Shown: positions 17,509 through 26,374 of the stretch, piece after piece
How the letters are laid out: each line of letters starts with the position of its first letter
How positions within the stretch are numbered: the first letter of the stretch is position 1
Source of the DNA: Geminicoccus sp036263595
Lineage (GTDB): Bacteria > Pseudomonadota > Alphaproteobacteria > Geminicoccales > Geminicoccaceae
Direction of reading: 5' to 3'
Length of the DNA stretch: 64,000 nucleotides
Assembly (NCBI RefSeq): GCF_036263595.1
Contig: NZ_DATAGQ010000120.1
Location: 1-64,000, forward strand
Made by a program: the position numbers and the translations under genes
The notes under the pieces: generated by a model
What the model was told of the DNA's origin: nothing
What the model saw: only the letters and a program-made list of their open reading frames with translations
Database searches by the model: none

Positions 17509-19428
17509 ATGCCCGACACTGATTTGCTCGATCGAGTCTCGACGCCCGACGAATTGCGTCGACTCCCGAAGACGCAGATTCGCCAGCTCGCGGACGAGCT
17601 TCGGCGCGAGACCATCGACGCCGTGTCCGTCACGGGAGGGCATCTGGGCGCTGGCCTGGGCGTCGTCGAGCTGACCGTGGCGCTGCACTACGTGTTCGAC
17701 ACGCCGCGCGACATCCTGATCTGGGACGTCGGCCATCAGGCCTACCCGCACAAGATCCTGACCGGCCGGCGCGACCGGATCAGGACGTTGCGCAAGCCGG
17801 GAGGCTTGTCCGGCTTCACCCGGCGCAGCGAGAGCGCCTACGATCCATTCGGCGCCGCCCACAGCTCGACGTCGATCTCGGCCGGCCTGGGATTTGCCGA
17901 GGCGATCCGGCTGAACAACGAGGACCGCAACGTCGTCGCCGTGATCGGCGACGGCGCCTTTTCAGCCGGCATGGCCTACGAAGCCATGAACAATGCCGGG
18001 ACCTCCAAGGCCCGCCTGATCGTCGTGCTGAACGACAACGACATGTCGATCGCGCCGCCGACCGGCGCGATGAGCGGCTATCTGTCTCGCGTCCTAGCGA
18101 GCCATGAGTTCCGCGAATTGCGCGACGTGGCCAAGCGGGTGGTGAAGCACCTGCCCGGGCGTCTGCAGAACGTGGCGCGACGGGCGGACGGACTGGCGCG
18201 CGGCATGGCCACGGGCGGCACGCTGTTCGAGGAGCTGGGCTTCTACTATGTCGGCCCGGTCGACGGCCACGACGTCGACCAGCTCGTCACGATCCTGGAG
18301 GAGCTTCGGGACGATGCCGAGAAGGGCCCCGTGCTGCTTCACGTCAAGACGCAGAAGGGGAAGGGCTACCTCCCGGCCGAGCGGGCGGCAGACAAGTACC
18401 ACGGCGTCACGAAGTTCGACGTCGCCACCGGCGCCCAGGTCAAGTCCGGCGGCAACCTGCCCTCCTATACCTCCGTTTTCGCACGCAGCCTGATCACCGA
18501 GGCAGAGACCGACCCGTCCATCGTGGCAGTGACGGCAGCCATGCCGTCAGGTACCGGCCTGGACCTGTTCGGCCGACGCTTCCCGGGCCGGGTCTACGAC
18601 GTCGGGATCGCCGAGCAGCACGCGGTGACATTCGCGGCAGGACTTGCCTGCGAGGGCATGAAGCCGTTCTGCGCGATCTATTCGACCTTCCTGCAGCGCG
18701 CTTACGATCAGGTCGTGCATGACGTGGCCATCCAGAAGCTGCCGGTACGGTTCGCGATCGATCGGGCTGGCCTCGTCGGGGCAGACGGTGCCACCCATGC
18801 GGGCAGCTTCGATATCGCCTATCTCGGCTGCCTGCCCGACATGGTAGTGATGGCCGCCGCCGACGAACTCGAGCTCATGCACATGGTCCGGACGGCTGTG
18901 GCCTACGAAGAAGGACCCATCGCATTCCGCTACCCGCGCGGAGAGGGTGTGGGCATCGATCTGCCGGCACGCGGCCAGTTGATCGAGATCGGCAAGGGCA
19001 GGGTGGTTCGTGAGGGAACGCGGGTCGCGCTCCTGTCCTTGGGCACGCGACTTGGAGAGTGCCTGAAGGCAGCGGACGAGCTTGCCGGACGCGGCATCTC
19101 GGCCACCGTCGCGGACGCCCGATTTGCCAAGCCCATTGATCGCGATCTGGTGCGGCAGCTGCTCGGCCATCACGAACTGGTGGTGACGGTGGAGGAAGGC
19201 TCCATCGGTGGCTTTGGCAGTCAGGTCCAGCAGTTTGCGCTGGAAGCGAGCCTGCTCGACAGCGGCAAGGCTCGGATGCGCTCCATGATCCTGCCGGATC
19301 TGTTCATCGAGCACGGCACGCCGGCCGGACAGCATGCCGATGCGGGGCTGGATTCGGATGCGATCGTCCGCAAGGTGCTGCAGGGCCTCGGTGTTCGCGT
19401 CGAGCCGCTGCGGGTTGTTGCCGGTTGA
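17509..19428 (+). CDS. dxs: 1-deoxy-D-xylulose-5-phosphate synthase
   Basis: 639 residues, normal for Dxs, the thiamine-diphosphate enzyme that starts the MEP isoprenoid pathway from pyruvate and glyceraldehyde 3-phosphate. Conserved segments are VTGGHLGAGLGVVELTVALH, DVGHQAYPHKILTGRRD, the ThDP site GDGAFSAGMAYEAMNNA with the metal-binding Asn in LNDNDMSI, and AEQHAVTFAAGLA. Its stop overlaps the TTG start of tlyA (TTGA). Note that its cofactor is the product of the nearby thi operon. Confidence 0.97.
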   Translation: MPDTDLLDRVSTPDELRRLPKTQIRQLADELRRETIDAVSVTGGHLGAGLGVVELTVALHYVFDTPRDILIWDVGHQAYPHKILTGRRDRIRTLRKPGGLSGFTRRSESAYDPFGAAHSSTSISAGLGFAEAIRLNNEDRNVVAVIGDGAFSAGMAYEAMNNAGTSKARLIVVLNDNDMSIAPPTGAMSGYLSRVLASHEFRELRDVAKRVVKHLPGRLQNVARRADGLARGMATGGTLFEELGFYYVGPVDGHDVDQLVTILEELRDDAEKGPVLLHVKTQKGKGYLPAERAADKYHGVTKFDVATGAQVKSGGNLPSYTSVFARSLITEAETDPSIVAVTAAMPSGTGLDLFGRRFPGRVYDVGIAEQHAVTFAAGLACEGMKPFCAIYSTFLQRAYDQVVHDVAIQKLPVRFAIDRAGLVGADGATHAGSFDIAYLGCLPDMVVMAAADELELMHMVRTAVAYEEGPIAFRYPRGEGVGIDLPARGQLIEIGKGRVVREGTRVALLSLGTRLGECLKAADELAGRGISATVADARFAKPIDRDLVRQLLGHHELVVTVEEGSIGGFGSQVQQFALEASLLDSGKARMRSMILPDLFIEHGTPAGQHADAGLDSDAIVRKVLQGLGVRVEPLRVVAG

Positions 19429-20753
19429 AGTCGCGCAAGCAGCGGCTCGACCAGCTCCTGGTCGACCGCGGGCTGGTTGAAACGCGCAGCAAAGCCCAGG
19501 CCATCGTGATGGCGGGGCAGGTCTTCACAGGTGAACGCAAGCTCGATAAGCCGGGAGAGTCCCTGCCGGACGATGTCGTGCTGGAAATCAGGCGGAGCGG
19601 ACCTGGCTGGGTCAGTCGTGGCGCCCTCAAGCTCATCGAGGGGCTGGACCGCTTCGGGATCGACCCGGCGGGACTGACCTGTCTCGATGTCGGCGCGTCG
19701 ACCGGCGGCTTCACCGAGGTTCTGCTCAGCCGGGGTGCGGTCCGGATCTACGCGGTCGACGTCGGCTACGGGCAGCTCGCCCAGAAGTTGCGGAACGATC
19801 CACGCGTCGTGAACATGGAGCGGACCAACGCCCGGCACCTCACGACAGCGCAGGTACCTGACCGTATCGACTTGCTGGTGTGCGATGCGAGCTTCATCGG
19901 CCTGTCGACCGTCCTGCCTTCATCGATGGCATTCTGCCCTTTGGGGGCGCATGCCGTCGTGCTGATCAAGCCGCAGTTTGAGGTGGGACCGGAGCGGGTC
20001 GGCAAAGGAGGCGTGGTGCGGGACCCGGCTCTGCATGAGGAGGTCTGCACCCGCTACCGGGAGTGGTTCACGATGCAAGGCTGGGAGGTCCTGGGGATTG
20101 TCCCCAGCCCGATCACCGGCCCGGCGGGCAACATCGAGTTCCTGCTGGGTGCCAGGCGGAGCTCGGACCGGCAGGCTTGCCCCCGGTCAGCCGTCATAGG
20201 GCGGATGACGCGGGAATCGCAGCAGGTTGTCTCGCGTGTCGAACCAGGACAGATGCTCGCTGAACCAGCCATGCAGCTTTGGCTGGACGCTGTTGGGGTT
20301 ATCCAACGTAGCGATGCAGACGCCGATGGAATGGTCACCGGCATCCGTCATGTAGAGCTGCGAGCCGCAATCCCCGCAGAACCAGCGGGTCGACAGCTGG
20401 GACGAGGTGAAGGCCTTGGGATCGCCCGCCGTCACGGCAAAGCGCTTTGGCGACAACTGGACCCAAGCCACCACGGGCGCGCCGCTCGCCCTGCGGCACT
20501 CCCGGCAGTGGCAGTAGTCGGCAAGGTCGTCCTCTTCCAGCTCCGCAAGATAGCGTACCCGGCCGCACAGGCAGCCGCCAGCACGGCTGGTCATCCTGCC
20601 GCCTGCAACCGCTCGAACCCGGCCTCGAGATCGATGATCAGGTCCTCGACCGCCTCCAGGCCGACATGGATGCGCAGGCAGGGCCCCTCTGCCTGCCATG
20701 GTGCTGCCGAGCGCGATTTCTGTGGGAATGTCGGGATGAGCAGGCTCTCGTAG
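19425..20753 (+). CDS. tlyA: TlyA-type rRNA methyltransferase with runaway C-terminus
   Basis: Starts at TTG 19425 coupled to dxs. Residues 1-60 form an S4 RNA-binding domain (RLDQLLVDRGLVETRSKAQ). Residues 80-245 form an FtsJ-like SAM methyltransferase (CLDVGASTGGFTEVLL, VDVGYGQLA, IKPQFEVG), ending at SPITGPAGNIEFLLGAR as in TlyA. Homologues stop about here (around 250 residues), but this frame continues to 20753 for roughly 190 more codons antisense to the GFA gene and the end of metC. Those extra residues look like an antisense shadow. A one-base deletion in the CCCCC run near 20180 would restore a TAG at 20197-20199, so a frameshift or sequencing error is likely. Family members 2'-O-methylate 16S/23S rRNA. 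Confidence 0.85.
   Translation: MKSRKQRLDQLLVDRGLVETRSKAQAIVMAGQVFTGERKLDKPGESLPDDVVLEIRRSGPGWVSRGALKLIEGLDRFGIDPAGLTCLDVGASTGGFTEVLLSRGAVRIYAVDVGYGQLAQKLRNDPRVVNMERTNARHLTTAQVPDRIDLLVCDASFIGLSTVLPSSMAFCPLGAHAVVLIKPQFEVGPERVGKGGVVRDPALHEEVCTRYREWFTMQGWEVLGIVPSPITGPAGNIEFLLGARRSSDRQACPRSAVIGRMTRESQQVVSRVEPGQMLAEPAMQLWLDAVGVIQRSDADADGMVTGIRHVELRAAIPAEPAGRQLGRGEGLGIARRHGKALWRQLDPSHHGRAARPAALPAVAVVGKVVLFQLRKIAYPAAQAAASTAGHPAACNRSNPASRSMIRSSTASRPTWMRRQGPSACHGAAERDFCGNVGMSRLS
20187..20594 (-). CDS. GFA-family zinc-binding protein
   Basis: 135 residues from ATG 20594, overlapping the metC stop as ATGA. Zinc-ligand cysteines appear as GGCLCGRVRY, CHCRECRR and WFCGDCGSQLY, the pattern of the glutathione-dependent formaldehyde-activating enzyme (GFA/CENP-V) family. 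HGWFSEHLSWFDT near the C-terminus is also typical. Most bacterial members have no proven substrate; some bind glutathione adducts. Coupling to a C-S lyase is consistent with a thiol-related job, but that is inference. Confidence 0.88.
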   Translation of the reverse strand: MTSRAGGCLCGRVRYLAELEEDDLADYCHCRECRRASGAPVVAWVQLSPKRFAVTAGDPKAFTSSQLSTRWFCGDCGSQLYMTDAGDHSIGVCIATLDNPNSVQPKLHGWFSEHLSWFDTRDNLLRFPRHPPYDG

Positions 20754-21754
20754 CCGCCCCAGGACCAGCCCATGCCGAACAGGCTCATGCCGTCCAACAT
20801 GGCGGCCACGGCGGCGGCGCTTGTCCGCTTCAGCACGATCCCGAACAGCCCCGACGCTCCCTTGAAGTCGCGCCGCCAAAGGGCGTGGCTGGGATCGTCC
20901 GGCAGGGCAGGGTGCAGCACCCTCGAAACCTCCGGCCGGGCCTGCAGCCAGCGGGCAATTTCGATCCCGCTCGCCATGTGCCGCTGCAGCCGGACGTCCA
21001 GCGTGCGCAGCCCGCGTAGCGCCAGCCAGCAATCCTCGGGGCTGGAGACCATGCCGAGATCCTGGATGCCGCTGCGCAGCCGCGGATGAAGTTCCGGCGT
21101 CGAGGTGACGATGCCCATCATCAGGTCGGAATGGCCACCGATATACTTGGTAGCGGCATGGATGGTGGCGTCGACGCCATGCTCGTATGGCTTGAAGAAG
21201 ATCGGCGTGCCCCAGGTGTTGTCGAACACAACGAGCGCCCCATGCCCATGGGCGATGCGAGCGATCGCCGGCACATCGCACACCTCGAAGGTCAGCGAGC
21301 CCGGGCTTTCGATGTAGACCATCCTGGTCTGCGGCCGAAGCTTTGCCTGGACATCCTCAGGATCCAGCGGATCGAAGAAGTCATGACTCACGCCCATGCG
21401 TGCGAGGATGCCCTCCACGGTCTGCCGGGTCGGGTGATACACGTTGTCGGCCACCAGAATGTGGTCGCCTGCCTTCAAAAGCGCCAGCAACGTCGCGACG
21501 ATGGCAGCCTTGCCCGAGGCCAAGGCGACGGCCCCGCCAGCACCTTCCAGGCCGGCCACCGCCTCTTCGAGGGCGAATGTGGTCGGGGTGCCGTAGCGGC
21601 CATAGTTCACGACGCCGGGCCCAGGCCGGGCCGAAAGGAGAGCCTCGACGCTGGGGAACAGGATGGTGGACGCCCGCTGGATGGGCGGGTTGACGATCCC
21701 GTCATTGTTCTCGGGATCGCGCCCGAGGGCCGTCACCAGGGTCGCGTCGCGCAT
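20591..21754 (-). CDS. metC: cystathionine beta-lyase-like PLP enzyme
   Basis: 387 residues from ATG 21754 with AGGAGG seven bases upstream; the longer frame to 21838 is not needed. Cys/Met-metabolism PLP family: YGRYGTPTTFALEEA, LASGKAAI, ESPGSLTFEVCDVPAI, DNTWGTPIFFKPYEHGVD, and the PLP-lysine segment ATKYIGGHSD. These match the bacterial cystathionine beta-lyase subfamily, which releases homocysteine, pyruvate and ammonia. A gamma-type lyase or cysteine-S-conjugate lyase is the main alternative. Forms a two-gene unit with the GFA protein. Confidence 0.88.
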   Translation of the reverse strand: MRDATLVTALGRDPENNDGIVNPPIQRASTILFPSVEALLSARPGPGVVNYGRYGTPTTFALEEAVAGLEGAGGAVALASGKAAIVATLLALLKAGDHILVADNVYHPTRQTVEGILARMGVSHDFFDPLDPEDVQAKLRPQTRMVYIESPGSLTFEVCDVPAIARIAHGHGALVVFDNTWGTPIFFKPYEHGVDATIHAATKYIGGHSDLMMGIVTSTPELHPRLRSGIQDLGMVSSPEDCWLALRGLRTLDVRLQRHMASGIEIARWLQARPEVSRVLHPALPDDPSHALWRRDFKGASGLFGIVLKRTSAAAVAAMLDGMSLFGMGWSWGGYESLLIPTFPQKSRSAAPWQAEGPCLRIHVGLEAVEDLIIDLEAGFERLQAAG

Positions 21755-21891
21755 CCGTTCCTCCTGCCTGCGAGGACCCGGGCTAGCATGAACCGTAAGC
21801 CGCGCGAAGCTGCCCTTGTCGTGGCACACGGCTTGCACGCTTGTCGCTGGTGCGAATGGATCCCGGTAAGTCGGAGTTGGCAGTTCGATGA

Positions 21892-21937
21892 TTGCATGTC
21901 ATGCGTGCAACCGGATGCAGAGTGTAGCGATACACTC
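21892..21937. promoter_or_regulatory. palindromes upstream of aapJ, probable operator region
   Basis: Two inverted repeats lie in the 242-base gap between metC and aapJ: TTGCA-N9-TGCAA at 21892-21910 and a perfect GAGTGTA-GCGA-TACACTC at 21920-21937. They are followed by a direct repeat of CGATGAACGC (21941-21950 and 21954-21963). The position about 60-100 bases before the aapJ ATG suits promoter/operator elements for the amino-acid transporter. The regulator is unknown. Confidence 0.45.
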
Positions 21938-21996
21938 GCACGATGAACGCGGACGATGAACGCCCATCGTCCAGGGAATGAATGTAGGGGATCCCG

Positions 21997-23022
21997 ATGA
22001 TGCGTCTTTCGAGCCTGCTGGGCGCTTGCGCCCTGGTCGCGTTGGGTGCGGCGTCGGCCGAAGCCGGGCCGACCTTTGACGCCGTCAAGGCAAAGGGCTT
22101 CGTGCAATGCGGGGTGAATGTCTCGGGCCTTCCCGGCTTCGCGTCGGTGAACGACAAGAATGAGTGGTCCGGGCTCGACGTCGACATGTGCAAGGCCGTG
22201 GCGGCCGCCATGTTCGGCGACGCCAACAAGGTCAAGTACACGCCGCTGAACGCCAAGGAGCGCTTCACCGCACTGCAGTCGGGCCAGATCGATATCCTGT
22301 CGCGGAACACGACGGATACCTTGTCGCGTGACACCTCGCTCGGCCTCGATTTCCCTGCTATCAATTACTATGACGGCCAGGGCTTCATGGCGAAGAACTC
22401 GCTGGGCGTGAAGTCGGCGCTGGAACTGGACGGGGCTTCGGTCTGCGTGCAGGCCGGCACGACCACCGAACTGAACCTGGCCGACTTCTTCCGCGCCAAC
22501 AACATGAAGTACCAGGGCGTGGTCTTCGAGAACAATGACGAGGTCAACGCGGCCTACGAGGCAGGTCGGTGCGACGTGCTGACCACCGATGCGTCCGGCC
22601 TTTATTCGACCCGTGTGAAGCTCCAGAACCCGGCCGACCACACGGTGCTGCCCGAGATCATCAGCAAGGAGCCGCTCGGTCCGAGCGTGCGTCACGGCGA
22701 CAACGAGTGGGCCGACGTGGTACGCTGGTCGTTTTATGCAATGGTCCAGGCCGAAGAGTTCGGCATCACCCAGGCCAATGTCGACCAGATGGCCGGCGAG
22801 ACGCAGAACCCCGACGTTCAGCGCTTCCTCGGCAAGCTGGACAAGCTCGGCGAGGGGATCGGCCTTCCGAACGACTTCGCCATGCAGATCGTCAAGCAGG
22901 TAGGCAACTATGGCGAGAGCTTCGACCGTAACGTCGGCGCTGGTTCTGCGCTGAAGATCGAGCGCGGCCTGAACGCGTTGTGGACCGAAGGCGGCCTGCA
23001 GTACGCCATTCCCTTCCGCTGA
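21997..23022 (+). CDS. aapJ: general L-amino acid ABC transporter, substrate-binding protein
   Basis: 341 residues with a signal peptide (hydrophobic 5-20, cleavage probably after AEA near 23). The mature part begins with the family-3 binding-protein pattern VKAKGFVQCGVNVSGLPGFA and has GLDVDMCKAVAAAMFGD and SRNTTDTLSRD, closely matching AapJ/BztA. Periplasmic receptor delivering polar amino acids to AapQM. It is separated from the permease genes by a strong hairpin, giving the usual excess of binding protein. Confidence 0.95.
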   Translation: MMRLSSLLGACALVALGAASAEAGPTFDAVKAKGFVQCGVNVSGLPGFASVNDKNEWSGLDVDMCKAVAAAMFGDANKVKYTPLNAKERFTALQSGQIDILSRNTTDTLSRDTSLGLDFPAINYYDGQGFMAKNSLGVKSALELDGASVCVQAGTTTELNLADFFRANNMKYQGVVFENNDEVNAAYEAGRCDVLTTDASGLYSTRVKLQNPADHTVLPEIISKEPLGPSVRHGDNEWADVVRWSFYAMVQAEEFGITQANVDQMAGETQNPDVQRFLGKLDKLGEGIGLPNDFAMQIVKQVGNYGESFDRNVGAGSALKIERGLNALWTEGGLQYAIPFR

Positions 23023-23035
23023 CCGGCTGAGGACG

Positions 23036-23060
23036 GAGGGCCGCTCTGCGGGCGGCCCTC
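23036..23060 (+). terminator. aapJ-aapQ intercistronic hairpin
   Basis: GAGGGCCGC (23036-23044) and GCGGCCCTC (23052-23060) form a perfect 9-bp GC stem with a 7-base loop, 13 bases after the aapJ stop. No U-tract follows, so it more likely stabilises the aapJ message or partly attenuates transcription into aapQMP than stops it completely. Confidence 0.7.
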
Positions 23061-23120
23061 GATCCGCCGCACTCGTCCTGTTCTTTGCGCCGCCGGACGA
23101 TGCTTATCTCGGGAACGACC

Positions 23121-24302
23121 ATGGCCCAGTCAGCACCACGTGCACCGACCCGTCCCCCGTTCTGGAACGATCCCCGGGTGCGTTCGGCGGTCTATCAGGT
23201 CGTCGCCGTCGCAATCGTCGTCGCGATTGGTGCCTACCTGGTTCAGAACACCATCCAGAACCTGCAGAGGCTGGGCGTTTCCACCGGCTTCGGATTCCTG
23301 TCGCGCCCGTCCGGGTTCGATGTGTCACAGACCCTCATCCCCTATGATTCCACCTGGTCGTTCGGGCGAGCGTTCATCATCGGCCTGATGAACACCGCCC
23401 TGCTCGCGATCTGTGGGATCGTGCTTGCGACGATCATCGGGTTTCTTGTCGGGATCGGACGGCTTTCGCGCAACTGGCTGATCGCCAAGCTTTCGACGAT
23501 CTATGTCGAGACGCTGCGCAACATCCCGATCCTGCTGCAGTTGATCTTCGTGTACACGGTGCTGGTCTCGTCGCTGCCGTCGCCGCGGGAGAGCCTGAAC
23601 GTCGCGGACATGGTATTCTTGAACACCAGCGGCCTGTTCATCCCGAGGACCATCCTGGATGAGGGAGCCTCGCTGTTCCTCCTCTCCATTCCGGTGGCGA
23701 TCGTAGCGGCCTGGATGTTCGCGCATCTTGCGCGCCTGCGCCGTGAGCGGACCGGGCACGGCCTTCCGCGCTTCTGGATTTCCCTGGCAATCCTCTTCGG
23801 CCTTCCGCTCGTCGCCTTTCTGGCCACCGGCAGGCCGATCACGATGGAGTACACCACGATCGGCCGTTTCCGGCCGCAGGGCGGCTTCAATCTCCAGCCG
23901 GAGTTCGTCGCTCTCGTCCTCGGCCTGTCGATCTACACCGCCTCCTATATCGCGGAGATCGTCCGCTCCGGCATCCTCGCCATCGGCAAGGGTCAGACGG
24001 AAGCCGCGATGGCGTTGGGCCTGGATCGGGGCAAGACCCTCCGCCTGGTGATCATCCCGCAGGCCCTGCGGGTGATCGTGCCGCCGCTGACCAGCCAGTA
24101 CCTGAACCTGACCAAGAACAGCTCGCTGGGCGTCGCGGTGGGCTATCCTGATCTCTTCAGCGTGGCCGGCACCATCAACAACCAGACCGGGCAGGCCGTC
24201 GAGGTGATCGCGATCACCATGATGGTCTACCTGATGTTCAGCCTGCTCACCTCGCTGTTCATGAACTGGTACAACGCGCGGATCGCGCTGGTGGAGCGCT
24301 GA
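23121..24302 (+). CDS. aapQ: general L-amino acid ABC transporter, permease
   Basis: About 393 residues from ATG 23121; ATG 23100 in the same frame is a possible alternative. Hydrophobic first helix VYQVVAVAIVVAIGAYLVQN, then the long periplasmic-loop region of AapQ/BztB with NTSGLFIPR, and the EAA-type cytoplasmic loop GQTEAAMALGLDRGKTLRLVIIPQALR that contacts the ATPase. Inner-membrane half of the AapQM channel. Stops 2 bases before aapM. Confidence 0.94.
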   Translation: MAQSAPRAPTRPPFWNDPRVRSAVYQVVAVAIVVAIGAYLVQNTIQNLQRLGVSTGFGFLSRPSGFDVSQTLIPYDSTWSFGRAFIIGLMNTALLAICGIVLATIIGFLVGIGRLSRNWLIAKLSTIYVETLRNIPILLQLIFVYTVLVSSLPSPRESLNVADMVFLNTSGLFIPRTILDEGASLFLLSIPVAIVAAWMFAHLARLRRERTGHGLPRFWISLAILFGLPLVAFLATGRPITMEYTTIGRFRPQGGFNLQPEFVALVLGLSIYTASYIAEIVRSGILAIGKGQTEAAMALGLDRGKTLRLVIIPQALRVIVPPLTSQYLNLTKNSSLGVAVGYPDLFSVAGTINNQTGQAVEVIAITMMVYLMFSLLTSLFMNWYNARIALVER

Positions 24303-24304
24303 CC

Positions 24305-25408
24305 ATGGCGACCGAGATCGTCACCACCCGCCAGCAGCAGCCACCCAGGATCGCTGCGGCAGGTCCAGTGGCCTGGATGAAGCGGAACCTGTTCGCCACG
24401 CCGTTCGACGCGGCACTCACCATCGTTGCAGCCCTTTTCCTGGCCTGGATCGTCCCGCCCTTGCTGCGCTGGGCCGTCCTGGACGCGACCATCGCGGGAA
24501 ACACCAGGGACGTCTGCACGTTCGACGGAGCCTGCTGGACGGTGATCAAGGTCCGCTTCGGCCAGCTCATCTACGGGCTTTATCCACCAGACGAGCACTG
24601 GCGGGTGAACCTGGCTGGCCTCCTGGTCCTGGTCTCCGTCGTTCCGTTGTTCCTGCCACAGATCAAGCAGAAGCTCCTGTACGCGGCCGGCGCGCTGCTG
24701 GTCGTGCCGCCGATCGCCGAGCGGATCCTGTCAGGCGGCTGGGGCGGCCTCGACCTGGTCGAGACGAACCTCTGGGGCGGGCTGTTCCTGACGCTGCTCA
24801 TCTCGATCGTGGGCATCGCGGCGAGCCTGCCGATCGGCATCCTGCTGGCGCTGGGCCGGCGTTCGGAGATGCCGATCATCAAGGCGCTCTGCGTGACGCT
24901 GATCGAGATCGTCCGGGGCGTTCCGCTGATCACCGTGTTGTTCATGGCCTCGGTCATGCTGCCCTTGTTCTTCCCGCCCGGCTGGTCCGTGGACAAGCTG
25001 GTGCGCGCGCTGATCGGCGTCTCGCTGTTCAGTGGCGCCTACATGGCGGAAGTCGTCCGGGGCGGGCTGCAGACCATCCCGAAGGGCCAGTACGAGGCGG
25101 CCAAGTCGATGGGCCTCAGCTACTGGCAGAGCATGGGCCTGATCATCCTGCCGCAAGCACTTCGGCTGGTGATCCCCGGCATCGTCAACACCTTCATCGG
25201 CCTGTTCAAGGACACCTCCCTGGTCCTGATCATGGGCCTCTACGACCTGCTGGGCATCGCCCGGATGATCGTCGCCAGCCCGGAATGGCTGGGCCGCTCG
25301 ATCGAGACCTATGTCGCAGCCGGTTTCGGGTTCTGGATCTTCTGCTACGCCATGTCGCGCTACAGCCAGCGTTTGGAGCGGAAGCTTCAGACCGGCCATA
25401 AACACTGA
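24305..25408 (+). CDS. aapM: general L-amino acid ABC transporter, permease
   Basis: 367 residues, eight or so membrane segments. Second permease subunit: its EAA loop is GQYEAAKSMGLSYWQSMGLI followed by ILPQALRLVIPGIVN. VETNLWGGLFLTLLIS is the conserved segment that opens the permease core in AapM/BztC. ATG lies 2 bases after aapQ, so translation is coupled. The 3' end is followed by aapP after 13 bases. Confidence 0.94.
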   Translation: MATEIVTTRQQQPPRIAAAGPVAWMKRNLFATPFDAALTIVAALFLAWIVPPLLRWAVLDATIAGNTRDVCTFDGACWTVIKVRFGQLIYGLYPPDEHWRVNLAGLLVLVSVVPLFLPQIKQKLLYAAGALLVVPPIAERILSGGWGGLDLVETNLWGGLFLTLLISIVGIAASLPIGILLALGRRSEMPIIKALCVTLIEIVRGVPLITVLFMASVMLPLFFPPGWSVDKLVRALIGVSLFSGAYMAEVVRGGLQTIPKGQYEAAKSMGLSYWQSMGLIILPQALRLVIPGIVNTFIGLFKDTSLVLIMGLYDLLGIARMIVASPEWLGRSIETYVAAGFGFWIFCYAMSRYSQRLERKLQTGHKH

Positions 25409-25421
25409 TGGGGATGACCCG

Positions 25422-26165
25422 ATGAGCCCCGAGCCGATCATTCACCTGGATCAGGTCAACAAGTGGTACGGACAGTTCCACGTGTTGCGGAACGTCAATC
25501 TGGTCGTCGAAAAAGGGCAGAAGGTCGTGGTGTGCGGGCCCTCAGGCTCGGGCAAGTCGACCATGATCCGCTGCATCAACCGGCTGGAGGAACACCAGCA
25601 GGGGCGGATCGTCGTCGACGGGATCGAACTCACCTCCGACGTGAAGAACGTCGACGCCATCCGGCGGGAGGTCGGCATGGTGTTCCAGCACTTCAACCTG
25701 TTTCCGCACCTGACGGTCCTGGAGAACCTGACGCTGGCGCCGATCTGGGTGCGCAAGGTGCCCAAAGCCGAAGCGGAGAAGACGGCGCGCTACTACCTGG
25801 AAAGGGTGCGCATTCCTGAACAGGCGGACAAGTATCCTGGGCAGCTCTCGGGGGGGCAGCAGCAGCGGGTGGCCATCGCACGGGCGCTGTGCATGAAGCC
25901 GGAGATCATGCTGTTCGACGAGCCGACATCGGCGCTCGACCCGGAGATGGTCAAGGAGGTGCTGGACACCATGGTCGAGCTCGCCAAGGAAGGCATGACC
26001 ATGATCTGCGTGACCCACGAGATGGGCTTCGCCAAGGCCGTCGCCGACTTCGTGGTGTTCATGGACAAGGGCGAAGTGGTCGAACAGGCGCCACCGGACG
26101 AGTTCTTCACGAACCCGAAAAGCGACCGGACCAAACTGTTCCTGAGCCAGATCCTGGCGCATTGA
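25422..26165 (+). CDS. aapP: general L-amino acid ABC transporter, ATP-binding protein
   Basis: 247 residues from ATG 25422 with GGGGA upstream; the in-frame extension into aapM is rejected. Complete nucleotide-binding domain: Walker A GPSGSGKST near 38, Q-loop VFQHFNLFPH, signature LSGGQQQR, Walker B IMLFDEPTSALDPE, and switch His in CVTHEMGFA. Polar-amino-acid-uptake family (GlnQ/AapP). Completes the aapJQMP operon and is followed by a hairpin. Confidence 0.96.
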   Translation: MSPEPIIHLDQVNKWYGQFHVLRNVNLVVEKGQKVVVCGPSGSGKSTMIRCINRLEEHQQGRIVVDGIELTSDVKNVDAIRREVGMVFQHFNLFPHLTVLENLTLAPIWVRKVPKAEAEKTARYYLERVRIPEQADKYPGQLSGGQQQRVAIARALCMKPEIMLFDEPTSALDPEMVKEVLDTMVELAKEGMTMICVTHEMGFAKAVADFVVFMDKGEVVEQAPPDEFFTNPKSDRTKLFLSQILAH

Positions 26166-26207
26166 GCGGACGGATCGCGGGCATGGCCGTGGCGCGTTCC
26201 GTCCGCT
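26165..26207. terminator. hairpin between aapP and the convergent small lipoprotein gene
   Basis: AGCGGACGGA (26165-26174) and TCCGTCCGCT (26198-26207) are perfect 10-base complements around a 23-base loop that itself can pair (CGCG/CGCG). It starts at the last base of aapP and lies just downstream of the minus-strand gene, so it could end transcription from both sides. No T-run follows on plus. Confidence 0.5.
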
Positions 26208-26218
26208 TCGACGTCGCA

Positions 26219-26374
26219 TCAAAGCGCGTCGCTGGCCTTCTTGGCGGTGTCGGAGATGGCTTCGCCGCCGGCCGAGATGTCTTTGCCGGCACCGCCGACC
26301 GTGTTGCAGGCAGTAAGCGCAGCGACGGCGGACAGCATGACCGCGATGACGAGGAACGAACGAAGTCTAGGCAT
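26219..26374 (-). CDS. entericidin A/B family lipoprotein
   Basis: A 51-residue gene. ATG 26374 has GGAG eight bases upstream. Residues 1-22 are a lipoprotein signal peptide with lipobox LTAC, giving lipidated Cys23; the mature part NTVGGAGKDISAGGEAIS and the Lys/Ala tail are the EcnA/EcnB pattern. In E. coli the A peptide is the antidote to the B toxin, but single copies are common in alphaproteobacteria and their role is unclear. Only one copy is present here. Likely anchored in a membrane facing the periplasm. Confidence 0.85.
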   Translation of the reverse strand: MPRLRSFLVIAVMLSAVAALTACNTVGGAGKDISAGGEAISDTAKKASDAL

